A stretch of DNA of 64,000 nucleotides from Alcaligenes faecalis (GTDB taxonomy: Bacteria > Pseudomonadota > Gammaproteobacteria > Burkholderiales > Burkholderiaceae_B). A model generated the notes under the pieces. It made no database searches, had not been told where the DNA came from, and saw only the letters and a program-made list of their open reading frames with translations. The stretch is from NCBI RefSeq assembly GCF_005311025.1, contig NZ_CP031747.1, positions 1,426,001-1,490,000 on the forward strand, given 5' to 3'. A program made the position numbers and the translations under genes. Positions within the stretch are counted from its first letter, which is position 1. Every line of letters starts with the position of its first letter. This document shows, in pieces, positions 29,148-40,210 of the stretch.

Positions 29148-30137
29148 ATGTTTCGAGTCTGTAAGTGGCTGCTGGCTGTCTCTGGTGTCGCGGCTGTCAT
29201 GGCTGCCCCGGCTGTAATGGCGGAGGATGCTTATCCTTCCAAACCTATCCAGTTCGTGGTGCCTTATCCACCGGGTGGCCCTTTGGACAGCATGGCTCGC
29301 TTGCTGGCTGAACGCGTCAAAGGCGACCTGGGCACGGTTGTGGTGGAGAACAAGTCGGGTGCGGGTGGCAATATCGGTGCCAGCATTGTGGCCAAGGCCG
29401 CTCCGGACGGCTATACCCTGATGATGGGGGCGGTGGCGATCAACTCCATCAACCCCTGGCTGTACAAGACCGTGCCTTTTGACCCGGTCGAGAGCTTTGC
29501 GCCTATCGCCCTGGTTGCCTCGGTGCCTAACATTCTGATCGTGAACAAAGAGTTTGCCGAACAAAACAAGATTGCTTCGGTGCAGGATCTGATCAGCTAC
29601 GCTAAAGAGCATCCCGGTCAAATGAACTTTGCTTCGGGCGGTAATGGCAGTGCGGGTCATCTGGCCGGTGAGGTCCTGAACACCCGTGCCGAGATCAATT
29701 CCGTGCATGTGCCTTACGCCGGTGCCAACCCTGCCAAAACGGCCTTGCTGGCAGGCCAAGTGCATTTCATGTTTGATAACCTGGCTTCGGCAGCGCCGTT
29801 GATCAAGGCAGATACCGTCAAGGCCCTGGCTGTGACGACTCTGGAGCGTTCCAGCTTCCTGCCTGATGTTCCCACCATGGAGCAGGCTGGCGTGAAGCCT
29901 TTTGATCTGGGCACCTGGTTTGGAGTGTTTGCTACGGGCGGTACACCACAGCCTGTGCTGGACAAGCTGCATGCCGCTTACTCCAAGGCTTTGATGGACC
30001 CGGCCGTGCGTGAAGCACTGGCTACCATGGGCTCGGATGTGCAGCCTGGTACCATGGCTGAATTCAGCGAGCTTGTCAGCAATGATCTGAAGAAGTACAA
30101 AGAAGTCGTTGCCGACTCGGGTGCCGAGTTGTTCTAA
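29148..30137 (+). CDS. Bug-family tripartite tricarboxylate transporter binding protein
   Basis: The 329-residue periplasmic protein has a signal peptide (cleavage near VMA-ED) and the hallmark N-terminus YPSKPIQFVVPYPPGGPLDSMARLL of Bug/TctC receptors, with RLLAERV, NKSGAGGNIGA and APDGYTL. Such proteins are greatly expanded in Bordetella, Achromobacter and relatives, and bind carboxylates or related small molecules. No TctA/TctB membrane genes are next to it, so it is an orphan receptor here and its ligand is unknown. A GTG one codon upstream is an alternative start. Confidence 0.9.
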   Translation: MFRVCKWLLAVSGVAAVMAAPAVMAEDAYPSKPIQFVVPYPPGGPLDSMARLLAERVKGDLGTVVVENKSGAGGNIGASIVAKAAPDGYTLMMGAVAINSINPWLYKTVPFDPVESFAPIALVASVPNILIVNKEFAEQNKIASVQDLISYAKEHPGQMNFASGGNGSAGHLAGEVLNTRAEINSVHVPYAGANPAKTALLAGQVHFMFDNLASAAPLIKADTVKALAVTTLERSSFLPDVPTMEQAGVKPFDLGTWFGVFATGGTPQPVLDKLHAAYSKALMDPAVREALATMGSDVQPGTMAEFSELVSNDLKKYKEVVADSGAELF

Positions 30138-30318
30138 GCTTTCAAGTACTTAGCCCCCAGGCAATCAGTGACTGCAGTTTGTGCGGTCGTTGGCAAGATC
30201 AAGAATTGTTAAAGAAGGCAGTGAAGTCTGTTTTGAAGTACCTGCTTGCGGTGCCTCTTGCTAGTATTGGAGGCATTCAGGCGGTCCTGGTACTTAATTT
30301 GAGATTACGGAGCCAATA

Positions 30319-30981
30319 ATGACAATTTCCATTCGTTCTGCAAAATTAGCAGCATGTGCTGGTGCTCTTTCCCTTTTGGCCGCTTGCGGCACGATGGACA
30401 ATATGAGCACAGGTGGTCGTACCGCAGTGGGTGCGGGTGGCGGCGCTGCTGTGGGGGCTGGTCTTGGGGCTTTGATTGGTGATAGCAGCAAGGCCGCCAT
30501 GATTGGTGCAGGTATCGGTGCACTGGCTGGTGGTATTGCAGCGTACAACTGGTCTGGCATTAAAAAGGATGTTCAGCAGTCTGGCGCAACTGGCCTGGGT
30601 GTGGATGTGACCGAAATGCCCGATGGCAGCTTGCGGGTCAATATTCCTAGCAGTGTGTCGTTTGATACCGGCCATTATCAGTTAAAGCCTGCTTTGCTGC
30701 CTGTTCTGGATAGTGTGGCTCGCGCCATGAATCAGCATCCAGAGCTGCGTGCCAAGGCTGTCGGTCATACCGATAGCACCGGGTCGGCACAGACCAATCA
30801 AACTTTGTCGGTTAACCGCGCAAGCGCTGTGACGAATTACCTGACGCAGCAAGGTGTGGGACAAGGTCGTTTGATGGTAGAAGGCCGTGGCCCGAACGCT
30901 CCTATTGGGGATAATGCGACGGCTGAAGGCCGTGCCATGAACCGCCGCGTGGAGTTGTATTTGTACGCTCCGCAGAAGTAA
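30319..30981 (+). CDS. OmpA-like peptidoglycan-associated lipoprotein with glycine zipper (YiaD-like)
   Basis: The 220-residue protein has a lipobox LLAAC (Cys22). A glycine-zipper segment (about 35-75: GAGGGAAVGAGLGALIGD, IGAGIGALAGGIAAY) follows, of the kind that can insert into or hug a membrane. A C-terminal OmpA domain (about 105-215) contains FDTGHYQLKPALLPVLDSVA and GHTDSTGSAQTNQTLSVNRA, with the peptidoglycan-binding Asp and Arg. It should sit on the outer membrane and tether it to the wall. It is followed by a clear terminator. Confidence 0.88.
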   Translation: MTISIRSAKLAACAGALSLLAACGTMDNMSTGGRTAVGAGGGAAVGAGLGALIGDSSKAAMIGAGIGALAGGIAAYNWSGIKKDVQQSGATGLGVDVTEMPDGSLRVNIPSSVSFDTGHYQLKPALLPVLDSVARAMNQHPELRAKAVGHTDSTGSAQTNQTLSVNRASAVTNYLTQQGVGQGRLMVEGRGPNAPIGDNATAEGRAMNRRVELYLYAPQK

Positions 30982-31016
30982 GTCTCTGCTTGCCGCCTTA
31001 AGGTGTGCTGACAAAA

Positions 31017-31045
31017 GGCCCGGTTTTCTAACCGGGCTTTTTTTG
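31017..31045 (+). terminator. Terminator after the OmpA-like lipoprotein gene
   Basis: GCCCGGTT-TTCT-AACCGGGC with flanking A4 and T7: an eight-pair stem and a strong T tract. Confidence 0.95.
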
Positions 31046-31088
31046 TTTGATCGGGGAGTGAGGGCATGGTTTGAGGGCAGCATGTTCT

Positions 31089-31165
31089 GTCAGTTGTCAG
31101 TTGTCAGTTGTCAGTTGTCAGTTATTAGTTGTGAACTGCTGATTGGTGGTTATCTGTTGTCGTTG
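31089..31165. repeat. Tandem 7-bp repeat (GTCAGTT), decaying
   Basis: Five perfect copies of GTCAGTT run from 31089 to 31123. They continue in the same 7-base phase as decayed units (ATTAGTT, GTGAACT, GCTGATT, GGTGGTT, ATCTGTT) to about 31165. No gene is present. Confidence 0.9.
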
Positions 31166-31220
31166 ATGGCATTAACGTTATTTGAGAGGGGCAGGGCTGA
31201 TTATTGAGTAGAACCCAGTA

Positions 31221-31464
31221 ATGAGCACGCCCTTGGGGGCGGTGGGGACCCGGAGGGGCTTGAGCACTTGCCGGTGCTGCGCACCGGTCCCCTTGTCGAG
31301 GACATCATCCGGGCGCACTCTGAACTCGCGGGGTGGTTCGTCCCCCGGACGAACCACAAGCGCCCCGCTCAAACAGCAGAGTGCTTGCACCCCGGATGAT
31401 GCCCCCGCCTGCGGCAAGTACTCTGAATCGCCCCTCCGGGTCCCCACCGCCCCCAAGGGCTCAT
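31221..31464 (-). repeat. Large structured palindrome, copy 1
   Basis: A perfect 31-base inverted repeat (31229-31259 with 31430-31460, 100 percent complementary) encloses about 170 bases that themselves fold back, ending in an 11-base stem with a CCC loop (GTGGTTCGTCC 31333-31343 with 31347-31357). The centre of the outer arms and of the inner hairpin coincide at 31345. ATGA/TCAT lie at the outer ends. Read on the minus strand, it shares loop and bulge motifs with copy 2: TGCTTGCACCCC (31382-31393), GCTCAAACAGCAG (31367-31379), ACAAGCG (31356-31362), CTGAACTCGC (31320-31329), GGGCGCA (31311-31317) and TTGCCGGTGCTGCGCACCGG (31268-31287), all given as plus-strand text. The stems share no sequence with copy 2. 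Open frames across it are by-products of the palindrome. Confidence 0.9.
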
Positions 31465-31502
31465 ACCGTGGCTATTCAAGCAATCATGTATTGAGGGTCT
31501 GG

Positions 31503-31649
31503 GTGTGAGATTTGGGATTTGGGATTTCGGATCTCGGATCTTGGGTCTGAGGTTTGGCGTCTGAGGTGAAGGGACTGAGGAGAGAGGTCGGAGGTGAAAG
31601 GTCTCAGGCGATAGGTGATAGGTGATGGGTGATAGGTCAGAGGTCAGAG
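31503..31649. repeat. Degenerate heptanucleotide array, 21 units
   Basis: The 147 bases divide without gaps into 21 units of 7 bases, grading from ATTTGGG through GTCTGAG to GTGATAG and GTCAGAG. Most units begin with G (or A) and end with G. The strand is almost free of C. The period matches that of the 31089 array on the other side of palindrome copy 1. Confidence 0.88.
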
Positions 31650-31724
31650 ATTCGACGCAGACCAGGAAAGTGCCACACGCCATTCAAGGATGCAGTTTGA
31701 ACCGTCCAGAAAAAACGATTGTGA

Positions 31725-31957
31725 GCCAGTTGAGCCTAGCTTCAGGGTGTCCGGGCGGTTCAGAGGGTTTGCCGCGGTCGGGAGATAGCGTAGGGGTGCA
31801 AGCATCCTGCTGTTTGAGCCGGACGCTTGTACTTGGTCCGGGGGACCAAGTACCCGGCGAGTTCAGGATGCGCCCTTAGCTATCTCCTGACAAGGGCACC
31901 GGTGCGCAGCACCGGCAAACCCTCAGCCCGGACACCCTGAAGCTAGGCTTAACTGGC
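31725..31957 (+). repeat. Large structured palindrome, copy 2
   Basis: A 32-base inverted repeat with one mismatch (31725-31756 with 31926-31957) encloses the same nested fold as copy 1, in the opposite orientation. The central hairpin GTACTTGGTCC-GGG-GGACCAAGTAC lies at 31829-31853. Conserved motifs shared with the reverse strand of copy 1 are GGGGTGCAAGCA (31793-31804), CTGCTGTTTGAGC (31807-31819), CGCTTGT (31824-31830), GCGAGTTCAG (31857-31866), TGCGCCC (31869-31875), GACAAGGG (31889-31896) and CCGGTGCGCAGCACCGGCAA (31899-31918). The stems between them differ from copy 1 but stay paired: GAGGGTTTGCCG/CGGCAAACCCTC, GGAGATAGC/GCTATCTCC and ATCCTG/CAGGAT. Confidence 0.9.
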
Positions 31958-32032
31958 GTCTTCAGCAACGATCTCTTCTGACTGTTAAACCTCGCTTTCC
32001 AATCAAATGAGATGACGAAGCTCCAAAAAGAA

Positions 32033-32067
32033 AAAGCCCCAGGCAGAAAGAATCCACCCAGGGCTTT
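32033..32067 (-). terminator. Terminator after thiC
   Basis: On the minus strand AAAGCCCTGGG pairs with CCTGGGGCTTT around an A/T-rich loop and is followed by TTCTTTTT. Confidence 0.8.
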
Positions 32068-32129
32068 AATCCATCAAGGCCTGATCAAACAAAGATCATG
32101 TTCACACCAGGCCTGCATTCAACACAGCA

Positions 32130-34194
<2,065 letters not shown>

Positions 34195-34236
34195 ACAAGT
34201 ATAGGTATCTTGGAGCTGCTTGTGGACGTATAAGGC

Positions 34237-34614
34237 TTATTTTCTTTTCATACCGTTGAGCAGATGACGGATGGTTTGATCCAGATGGTCACGCTCTTTG
34301 GGTGGCAAAGCCACAATCTCGTCCACGGAAAAGCGGTTGAAGGGCCAGGTCACAATCGGTGGGCCTTCGCCGGAGTCTTGCAAGGTGGTGGCATGGGCTG
34401 CACTCAGCTCCATATTGCCCAGCCCGTTTTTCAGCCATTGAGCACTGATATTCAGGGCTTTGGCCAGATCCAGAATTTCGCGCGCGTCACGCCGCGTACC
34501 ACTCTCGTAATTGGAGATGGCGCTTTGACTGAGGTTGCACAGACGAGCCAGCTCGGCTTGAGAAAAGCCGCGTTGCAGGCGGGCGTGGCGGAGGCGATCA
34601 GAGAAGTGTTTCAC
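34237..34614 (-). CDS. XRE-family helix-turn-helix regulator, copy 1
   Basis: The 125-residue protein has an N-terminal Cro/C1-type DNA-binding domain (about 5-62: RLRHARLQRGFSQAELARLC, LSQSAISNYESGTRRDAREIL) and a short C-terminal tail of unknown type ending in a basic MKRK. GTG is the start, shared with the paralogue at 34827. No toxin partner is next to it. It closely resembles the next gene along its whole length, so it is a tandem duplicate. Confidence 0.85.
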   Translation of the reverse strand: MKHFSDRLRHARLQRGFSQAELARLCNLSQSAISNYESGTRRDAREILDLAKALNISAQWLKNGLGNMELSAAHATTLQDSGEGPPIVTWPFNRFSVDEIVALPPKERDHLDQTIRHLLNGMKRK

Positions 34615-34641
34615 AGTACAGATTGTTCATGGAACGCCCTG

Positions 34642-34675
34642 CACGATGGTTTTGAGTAAAAATGTCGTATGTGAT
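34642..34675 (-). promoter_or_regulatory. Promoter/operator block of XRE copy 1
   Basis: CACGATGGTTTT followed by GAGTAAAAATGTCGTATGTGAT aligns without gaps with the block upstream of copy 2 (35229-35262) and lies the same 28 bases from the GTG start. The half-site GTGAT is kept; the other half (ATGTC) has decayed relative to copy 2. Confidence 0.6.
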
Positions 34676-34826
34676 AAAAATGTCTGGCTTAACCGGCTGA
34701 ATGAAACGAAGAGAAGCTTAAGATGGGGGCAGCACCAGATTTGTCGGGTTCAAGCCTGTGCTTAAAGCTTGAATGTCAGGGGTGTTTAACAAGGCAGGCG
34801 GTATAGGTGGGTAGAACGTACGGTGC

Positions 34827-35201
34827 CTAGCGTTTTTTCATGCCGTCCAGTAAATGACGCAAAGTGCGATCGAGCAAATCACGTTCGCCATCTGCCAAAG
34901 CAACCACTTCATCGACGGAAAACAGACGGAAAGGCCAGGTAACAATGGGAGGACCATCCAGGGGTTCGGACAATGTGTAGCTGTCCTGCGTGAACTCCAT
35001 CGTGCCGATACCCTTGCGCAACCACAAAGCGCTGACATTCAAGGCTCTGCTCAACTCCAGAATTTCACGTGCATCCCGACGAGTGCCATTTTCATAATTG
35101 GAGATGGCGCTCTGGGTCAATCCGCATAGACGTGCCAAATCTGCCTGAGAAAGACCGCGATGTTGACGTGCGTGGCGAAGGCGTTCGGAGAAATGTTTCA
35201 C
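34827..35201 (-). CDS. XRE-family helix-turn-helix regulator, copy 2
   Basis: The 124-residue paralogue of the previous gene shares RLRHAR...QRG/HRG, SQA(E/D)LARLC, SQSAISNYE(S/N)GTRRDAREIL, GPPIVTWPF, FSVDE(I/V)VAL and HLL(N/D)GMK. GTG at 35201 is chosen because it aligns with the GTG start of copy 1 (VKHFS); a start at 35231 would put the operator block inside the gene. The conserved PPIVTWPF...FSVDE tail in both copies suggests a functional C-terminal motif rather than a simple linker. It is divergent from the receiver-like regulator. Confidence 0.85.
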   Translation of the reverse strand: MKHFSERLRHARQHRGLSQADLARLCGLTQSAISNYENGTRRDAREILELSRALNVSALWLRKGIGTMEFTQDSYTLSEPLDGPPIVTWPFRLFSVDEVVALADGERDLLDRTLRHLLDGMKKR

Positions 35202-35228
35202 ACAACAGATTGTTGATGTAAAGCCAAA

Positions 35229-35264
35229 CACGATGGTTTTAATTAAAAATCACAGTCGTGATTT
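35229..35264. promoter_or_regulatory. Operator AAATCAC-N4-GTGATTT between XRE copy 2 and the receiver-like gene
   Basis: A perfect seven-base inverted repeat with a four-base spacer (35247-35264) lies inside a 34-base block shared with XRE copy 1. It is 46 bases upstream of XRE copy 2 and 49 bases upstream of the divergent gene, so one bound dimer could control both. An XRE autoregulatory site is the simplest reading. Confidence 0.6.
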
Positions 35265-35313
35265 ATACTGTCCGGCATAGTCATCAGATGTCATTATAGT
35301 TAAGGTATCAACT

Positions 35314-36075
35314 ATGTCGGTTGCAAATGAAATTGCTGGCGGTCCTGTTGTTCTGTACCTGGCCACGGCTATCCCTGATCGAAACTTACTAGAACAACAA
35401 ATTCAGGCTCTGGCAGAACGGGGTTATCGTCTTATTTTTTGCCCGGATGCGACGGCTTTGCTACAGTTGGCCCAAACGCGGGGCCGTTACGCCGGTTCGA
35501 TATGTATTGCCTGGTTGGGCGGGGCCTTGGCGGAAATCTGCTCGGCGGCCGTGCGCTTACGTATGCTGTGTCCGCAAATTGGAATCCTGATGCAGTCTGA
35601 TGCGACGGACTCGGCCATGCTGCAAGCCTTGCATAGCGGCGGAGATCAGTTTTGCCCCAGGGATGCGTCTTTGGAGTTGCTGGCAGCCAGTTTGCACAGC
35701 TTGCAGCGGCGCATGATGCAGATGCCCATCATTCCTGAACCGTCTCAGCCCCAGGAGTGGGTGCTGGATCAGGAGGGCTGGGCCTTGATATCGCCTGTCG
35801 GGATCTCGTTTAGCCTGACCAGCACGGAGCGCGCCTTCATCGTCCGCTTGCTGCGCGAAGAGGATCGCCGGGCCAGTCATTACGAGTTGATGCGGGCTGT
35901 GGCTAGTAAAACGGATGTAATCAGCAATCCACCCGGTGCTTCGCATATCAACCGCCTGGGCGTTCTGGTCAGCCGTATGAGACGCAAATTCAACCAGGGA
36001 GGCACGGTTCTGCCTATCCGCTCGATTCATAACTGGGGCTATATGTTCGCTGCTAATTGCCAGTTGCTGGCCTAG
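35314..36075 (+). CDS. OmpR-type winged-helix regulator with degenerate receiver domain
   Basis: The 253-residue protein has an N-terminal receiver-like alpha/beta domain (about 10-130). At the place of the phospho-acceptor Asp the strand reads SICIAWLGG with no Asp, and the usual acidic pair near the N-terminus is reduced to one Asp (IPDRN). Phosphorylation is therefore unlikely. The C-terminal part (about 150-248) is a winged helix: FSLTSTERAFIVRLL, HINRLGVLVSRMRRKF and PIRSIHNWGYMFA. No histidine kinase is adjacent. It may respond to something other than phosphate, or act constitutively. It is divergent from XRE copy 2 and shares its operator region. Confidence 0.8.
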   Translation: MSVANEIAGGPVVLYLATAIPDRNLLEQQIQALAERGYRLIFCPDATALLQLAQTRGRYAGSICIAWLGGALAEICSAAVRLRMLCPQIGILMQSDATDSAMLQALHSGGDQFCPRDASLELLAASLHSLQRRMMQMPIIPEPSQPQEWVLDQEGWALISPVGISFSLTSTERAFIVRLLREEDRRASHYELMRAVASKTDVISNPPGASHINRLGVLVSRMRRKFNQGGTVLPIRSIHNWGYMFAANCQLLA

Positions 36076-36103
36076 TCAGGATGTCATCAGGGCAGGGCAG
36101 TTG

Positions 36104-36140
36104 AAAAAGGCCCTGTCGGTTATACCGGCAGAGCCTTTGT
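36104..36140. terminator. Terminator between the receiver-like gene and dadA
   Basis: AAAGGC-CTG-CGG pairs with CCG-CAG-GCCTTT with three small mismatches; A-run on one side and TTTGTT on the other. It lies between converging genes. Confidence 0.65.
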
Positions 36141-36161
36141 TCATGCTGTGGGGGGCAGGGC

Positions 36162-37415
36162 TTAGTAGTAGCGCTGCACCGACAAGTCGTCTGCACGGAT
36201 GGCAGGCTCCTTGTTGCTGATCAGATCAGCCAGCAATTGTGCACTGCCGGTAGCCAAGGTCCATCCCAGCGTACCGTGGCCGGTGTTCAGGAACAGATTG
36301 GAGTAGCGGCTACGCCCCACAATTGGGGTGCTGTCCGGCGTCTTGGGACGCAGGCCGGTCCAGAAATGCAGATCTGCATCGCTTTGGTAGCTGCCGGGGA
36401 ACAGATCATTCAGGACCATCAGCAAGGTCTGTTCACGGCGGGGATTCAGGCGCTTGTTAAAGCCGACGACCTCGGCCATGCCGCCCACGCGAATGCGATT
36501 ATCAAAGCGGGTCAGGGCGATCTTGTAGCTTTCATCCAGCAACGTGGACTGAGGCGCACGCGAGGCATCCGCAATTGTGGCGGTAATGGAGTAGCCCTTC
36601 AATGGGTAGACCGGGATGGCCTGCAGGTCTTTCATCAAACCCGTAGACCAGGAGCCCAAGGCCACCACGTAGGCATCGGCAGTCAACAGGCCATCGGAGC
36701 TTTGGACGCCGCTGATCTGCGTGCCGTTGCTGTGAATGCGCTGAATGTTCTGGTTCCAGCGGAATTCCACGCCTTCCTTCTCGGCCAATTCGCTAAGGCG
36801 GCGGGTGAACATCTGGCAGTCGCCGGTTTCATCTTCCGGGAAGCGCAAGCCACCGCTTAGTTTGTGCTCTACGTGGCGCAGAGCCGGCTCAATCGTGTGC
36901 AATTCGGAGGCGGACAGCAGCTCGTAGGGCACGCCAGCTTCTTTCAGGACCTCGATGTCGGCGGCAATGCCGTCCAGCTGCTTTTGCGTACGGAAAAGCT
37001 GCAAGGTGCCTTGGGCACGGTGCTCGAATTGAATGTCGGTCTGGGCGCGCAACTCGGCCATGCAGTGGCGGCTGTATTCAGCCAGACGCACCATGCGTTC
37101 TTTATTGATGGCGTAGCGGTCTGCTGTGCAGTTGCGCCACATGGCCAGCAGCCACTTGATTTGTGTCAGCGTGCCATCCGGGCGAATCGTCAGGGCCGGA
37201 TGCTCGTCGAACATCCACTTGATGGCTTTGCGCGGGATACCCGGCGCAGCCCAAGGGCAGGCATAGCCAAAGGACAACTGACCGGCGTTGGCAAAACTGG
37301 TTTCCAGAGCGGGCCCAGCCATGCGGTCGATGACCGTTACGCTGTGTCCTTGGCGGGCAAGATAATAAGCGCTGGTTACGCCTTCTACGCCAGCACCTAG
37401 CACGAGGATCTTCAT
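36162..37415 (-). CDS. dadA: D-amino acid dehydrogenase, small subunit
   Basis: The 417-residue FAD enzyme oxidises D-amino acids (mainly D-Ala) at the membrane. The N-terminal dinucleotide fold [22 protein letters not shown] and [18 protein letters not shown] are typical, and the C-terminal [17 protein letters not shown] completes the FAD site. The start at MKILVLG (37415) is chosen over ATGs upstream, which would put extra residues before the Rossmann strand. No alanine racemase gene is adjacent. Confidence 0.93.
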   Translation of the reverse strand: MKILVLGAGVEGVTSAYYLARQGHSVTVIDRMAGPALETSFANAGQLSFGYACPWAAPGIPRKAIKWMFDEHPALTIRPDGTLTQIKWLLAMWRNCTADRYAINKERMVRLAEYSRHCMAELRAQTDIQFEHRAQGTLQLFRTQKQLDGIAADIEVLKEAGVPYELLSASELHTIEPALRHVEHKLSGGLRFPEDETGDCQMFTRRLSELAEKEGVEFRWNQNIQRIHSNGTQISGVQSSDGLLTADAYVVALGSWSTGLMKDLQAIPVYPLKGYSITATIADASRAPQSTLLDESYKIALTRFDNRIRVGGMAEVVGFNKRLNPRREQTLLMVLNDLFPGSYQSDADLHFWTGLRPKTPDSTPIVGRSRYSNLFLNTGHGTLGWTLATGSAQLLADLISNKEPAIRADDLSVQRYY

Positions 37416-37544
37416 ACGGTTCCTTGGGCGCATCGCCCGAAAGGGAAAGTGTTGCAATCAGGCGCGCAAAAACCGCGCGCACTGTCGCAATTCGATACGT
37501 TTTATCCGTCTATTTCAACAGGCGGGCAGGGTAGGGGTCAAGGA

Positions 37545-38702
37545 TTAGTCCTGATCCGGTGCACTGCGTGGGAACACCATATTGTTACGGTGTATCAGCT
37601 CTGTATCGTGTTCGCTGCCCAGCAATTCATTGATCAGGTGGCTGGGTTGGCCCATGATGCGGCGGGTGTCGTCCGAGGAGTAGTTGATCAGACCACGGGC
37701 GTATTCCACGCCGTGCTTGTCCACGCAGGCCACCACGTCGCCACGGTCAAATTCGCCTTCTACATGGGTGACACCGACGGGCAGCAGGCTCTTGTGACCG
37801 TCTACCAGCGCACGTACAGCGCCTTCGTCCAGCGATACGCGACCACGCACACGCAACTGGTCGACCAGCCAGCGTTGGCGGGCCGAGCGTACGGGCAGGG
37901 TGGCACGCAGCTCGGTGCCGATGCGCTCACCTTGCGCCAGGCGGGACAGGACTTGCTGTTCGCGGCCAGAGGCAATAATGGTGTGGCCACCGCTTTGCGC
38001 AGCGCGTTTGGCGGCCAGGATTTTGGTGATCATGCCGCCGGTGCCGATATTGCTGCCCGAGCCGCCTGCCATGGCTTCCAGCGTCGGATCGCCCGCCTGT
38101 CCCAGCGAGATGAACTGTGCATCAGGATTGCTGCGCGGGTCGGCACTGTAAAGGCCAGCCTGGTCGGTCAGGATAATCAGGGTTTCGGCTTCGATCAGGT
38201 TGGTGACTAGTGCGCCCAATGTATCGTTGTCGCCCACGCGGATTTCATCCGTGACCACCGTGTCGTTCTCGTTCACGATGGGGACTACACCCAGGTCCAG
38301 CAAGGTGTTGATGGTGCCTCGTGCATTCAGGTAGCGATGGCGGTCGGCCAGATCTTCATGGGTCAGCAGAATCTGAGCGGTGCGCACACCATGGCGGGCA
38401 AAAGCCACTTCATAGGCTTGAATCAAGCCCATCTGGCCGACGGCCGCCGCCGCTTGCAACTCATTCATGGCCTTCGGTCGGCGCGGCCAGCCAAGGCGGG
38501 CCATGCCTTCGGCAATGGCACCGCTGGAAACCAGCACCAATTGCTTGCCTTGGGCATGCAGTTGAGCAATCTGGGTAGCCCATTGCTCTACGGCATCCAG
38601 GTCAATCCCTTTGCCCTCGTTGGTGACCAGGGAGGAACCTACTTTAATAACCAATCGGCGCGATTGCGCAACGGCCGATTCAGAATGAGAAGAGTGCTGC
38701 AT
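37545..38702 (-). CDS. proB: Glutamate 5-kinase
   Basis: The 385-residue enzyme catalyses the first step of proline synthesis. The kinase domain has [40 protein letters not shown] and [17 protein letters not shown]-terminal PUA domain (about 290-370: [24 protein letters not shown]) is as in E. coli ProB. The start MQHSSHS at 38702 follows from the usual distance to the first strand. It is downstream of obgE on the same strand with a 133-bp gap. Confidence 0.95.
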   Translation of the reverse strand: MQHSSHSESAVAQSRRLVIKVGSSLVTNEGKGIDLDAVEQWATQIAQLHAQGKQLVLVSSGAIAEGMARLGWPRRPKAMNELQAAAAVGQMGLIQAYEVAFARHGVRTAQILLTHEDLADRHRYLNARGTINTLLDLGVVPIVNENDTVVTDEIRVGDNDTLGALVTNLIEAETLIILTDQAGLYSADPRSNPDAQFISLGQAGDPTLEAMAGGSGSNIGTGGMITKILAAKRAAQSGGHTIIASGREQQVLSRLAQGERIGTELRATLPVRSARQRWLVDQLRVRGRVSLDEGAVRALVDGHKSLLPVGVTHVEGEFDRGDVVACVDKHGVEYARGLINYSSDDTRRIMGQPSHLINELLGSEHDTELIHRNNMVFPRSAPDQD

Positions 38703-38835
38703 GACGAGTTCAGAAATCCATCGCTTGGCGTGTAAATAGAGAAAATGCCAGGAGTAGGGCGGTTGGCTTAACCGCGTCTTCCGGGCATTTTGGGGTTCAG
38801 TCCTGGAGTCTAGATCCTGGACCTGTGTAGCACGA

Positions 38836-39993
<1,158 letters not shown>

Positions 39994-40148
39994 TTAAACA
40001 AAAACCCCAATTGCTTAGTGTATAGGAGATTGGCTTATCTGCCGGTATGTGCCGTGATAGTGGCCGATTTTTAATCTCTTGCTGTGGCCGTAGGGAGACT
40101 GGCTAAGCCGGGTGGGCAGGTTTGGGCGATGGCGGGTTGGCCATGCAT

Positions 40149-40183
40149 AAAAAAAGCCCTGCCTAGGGCGGCAGGGCTTTTTC
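40149..40183 (-). terminator. Terminator after rpmA
   Basis: AAAGCCCTGCC and GGCAGGGCTTT form a perfect 11-pair stem; on the minus strand it is followed by T7. It separates rplU-rpmA from obgE. Confidence 0.93.
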
Positions 40184-40210
40184 GCAGCGAGTACGCTTTG
40201 ATCGGGTGGC

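Noticed and set aside
31221-31508. Short open frames across palindrome copy 1 (both strands)
   Set aside because: The frames merely read through the inverted repeat; no start signals, no similarity between copies 1 and 2 at protein level.
31725-31957. Integron attC site
   Set aside because: GTTGAGC and GCTTAAC at the outer arms of copy 2 match the attC core pattern but in the inside-out order. The element is too long (attC about 57-141 bp), and copy 1 lacks the pattern.
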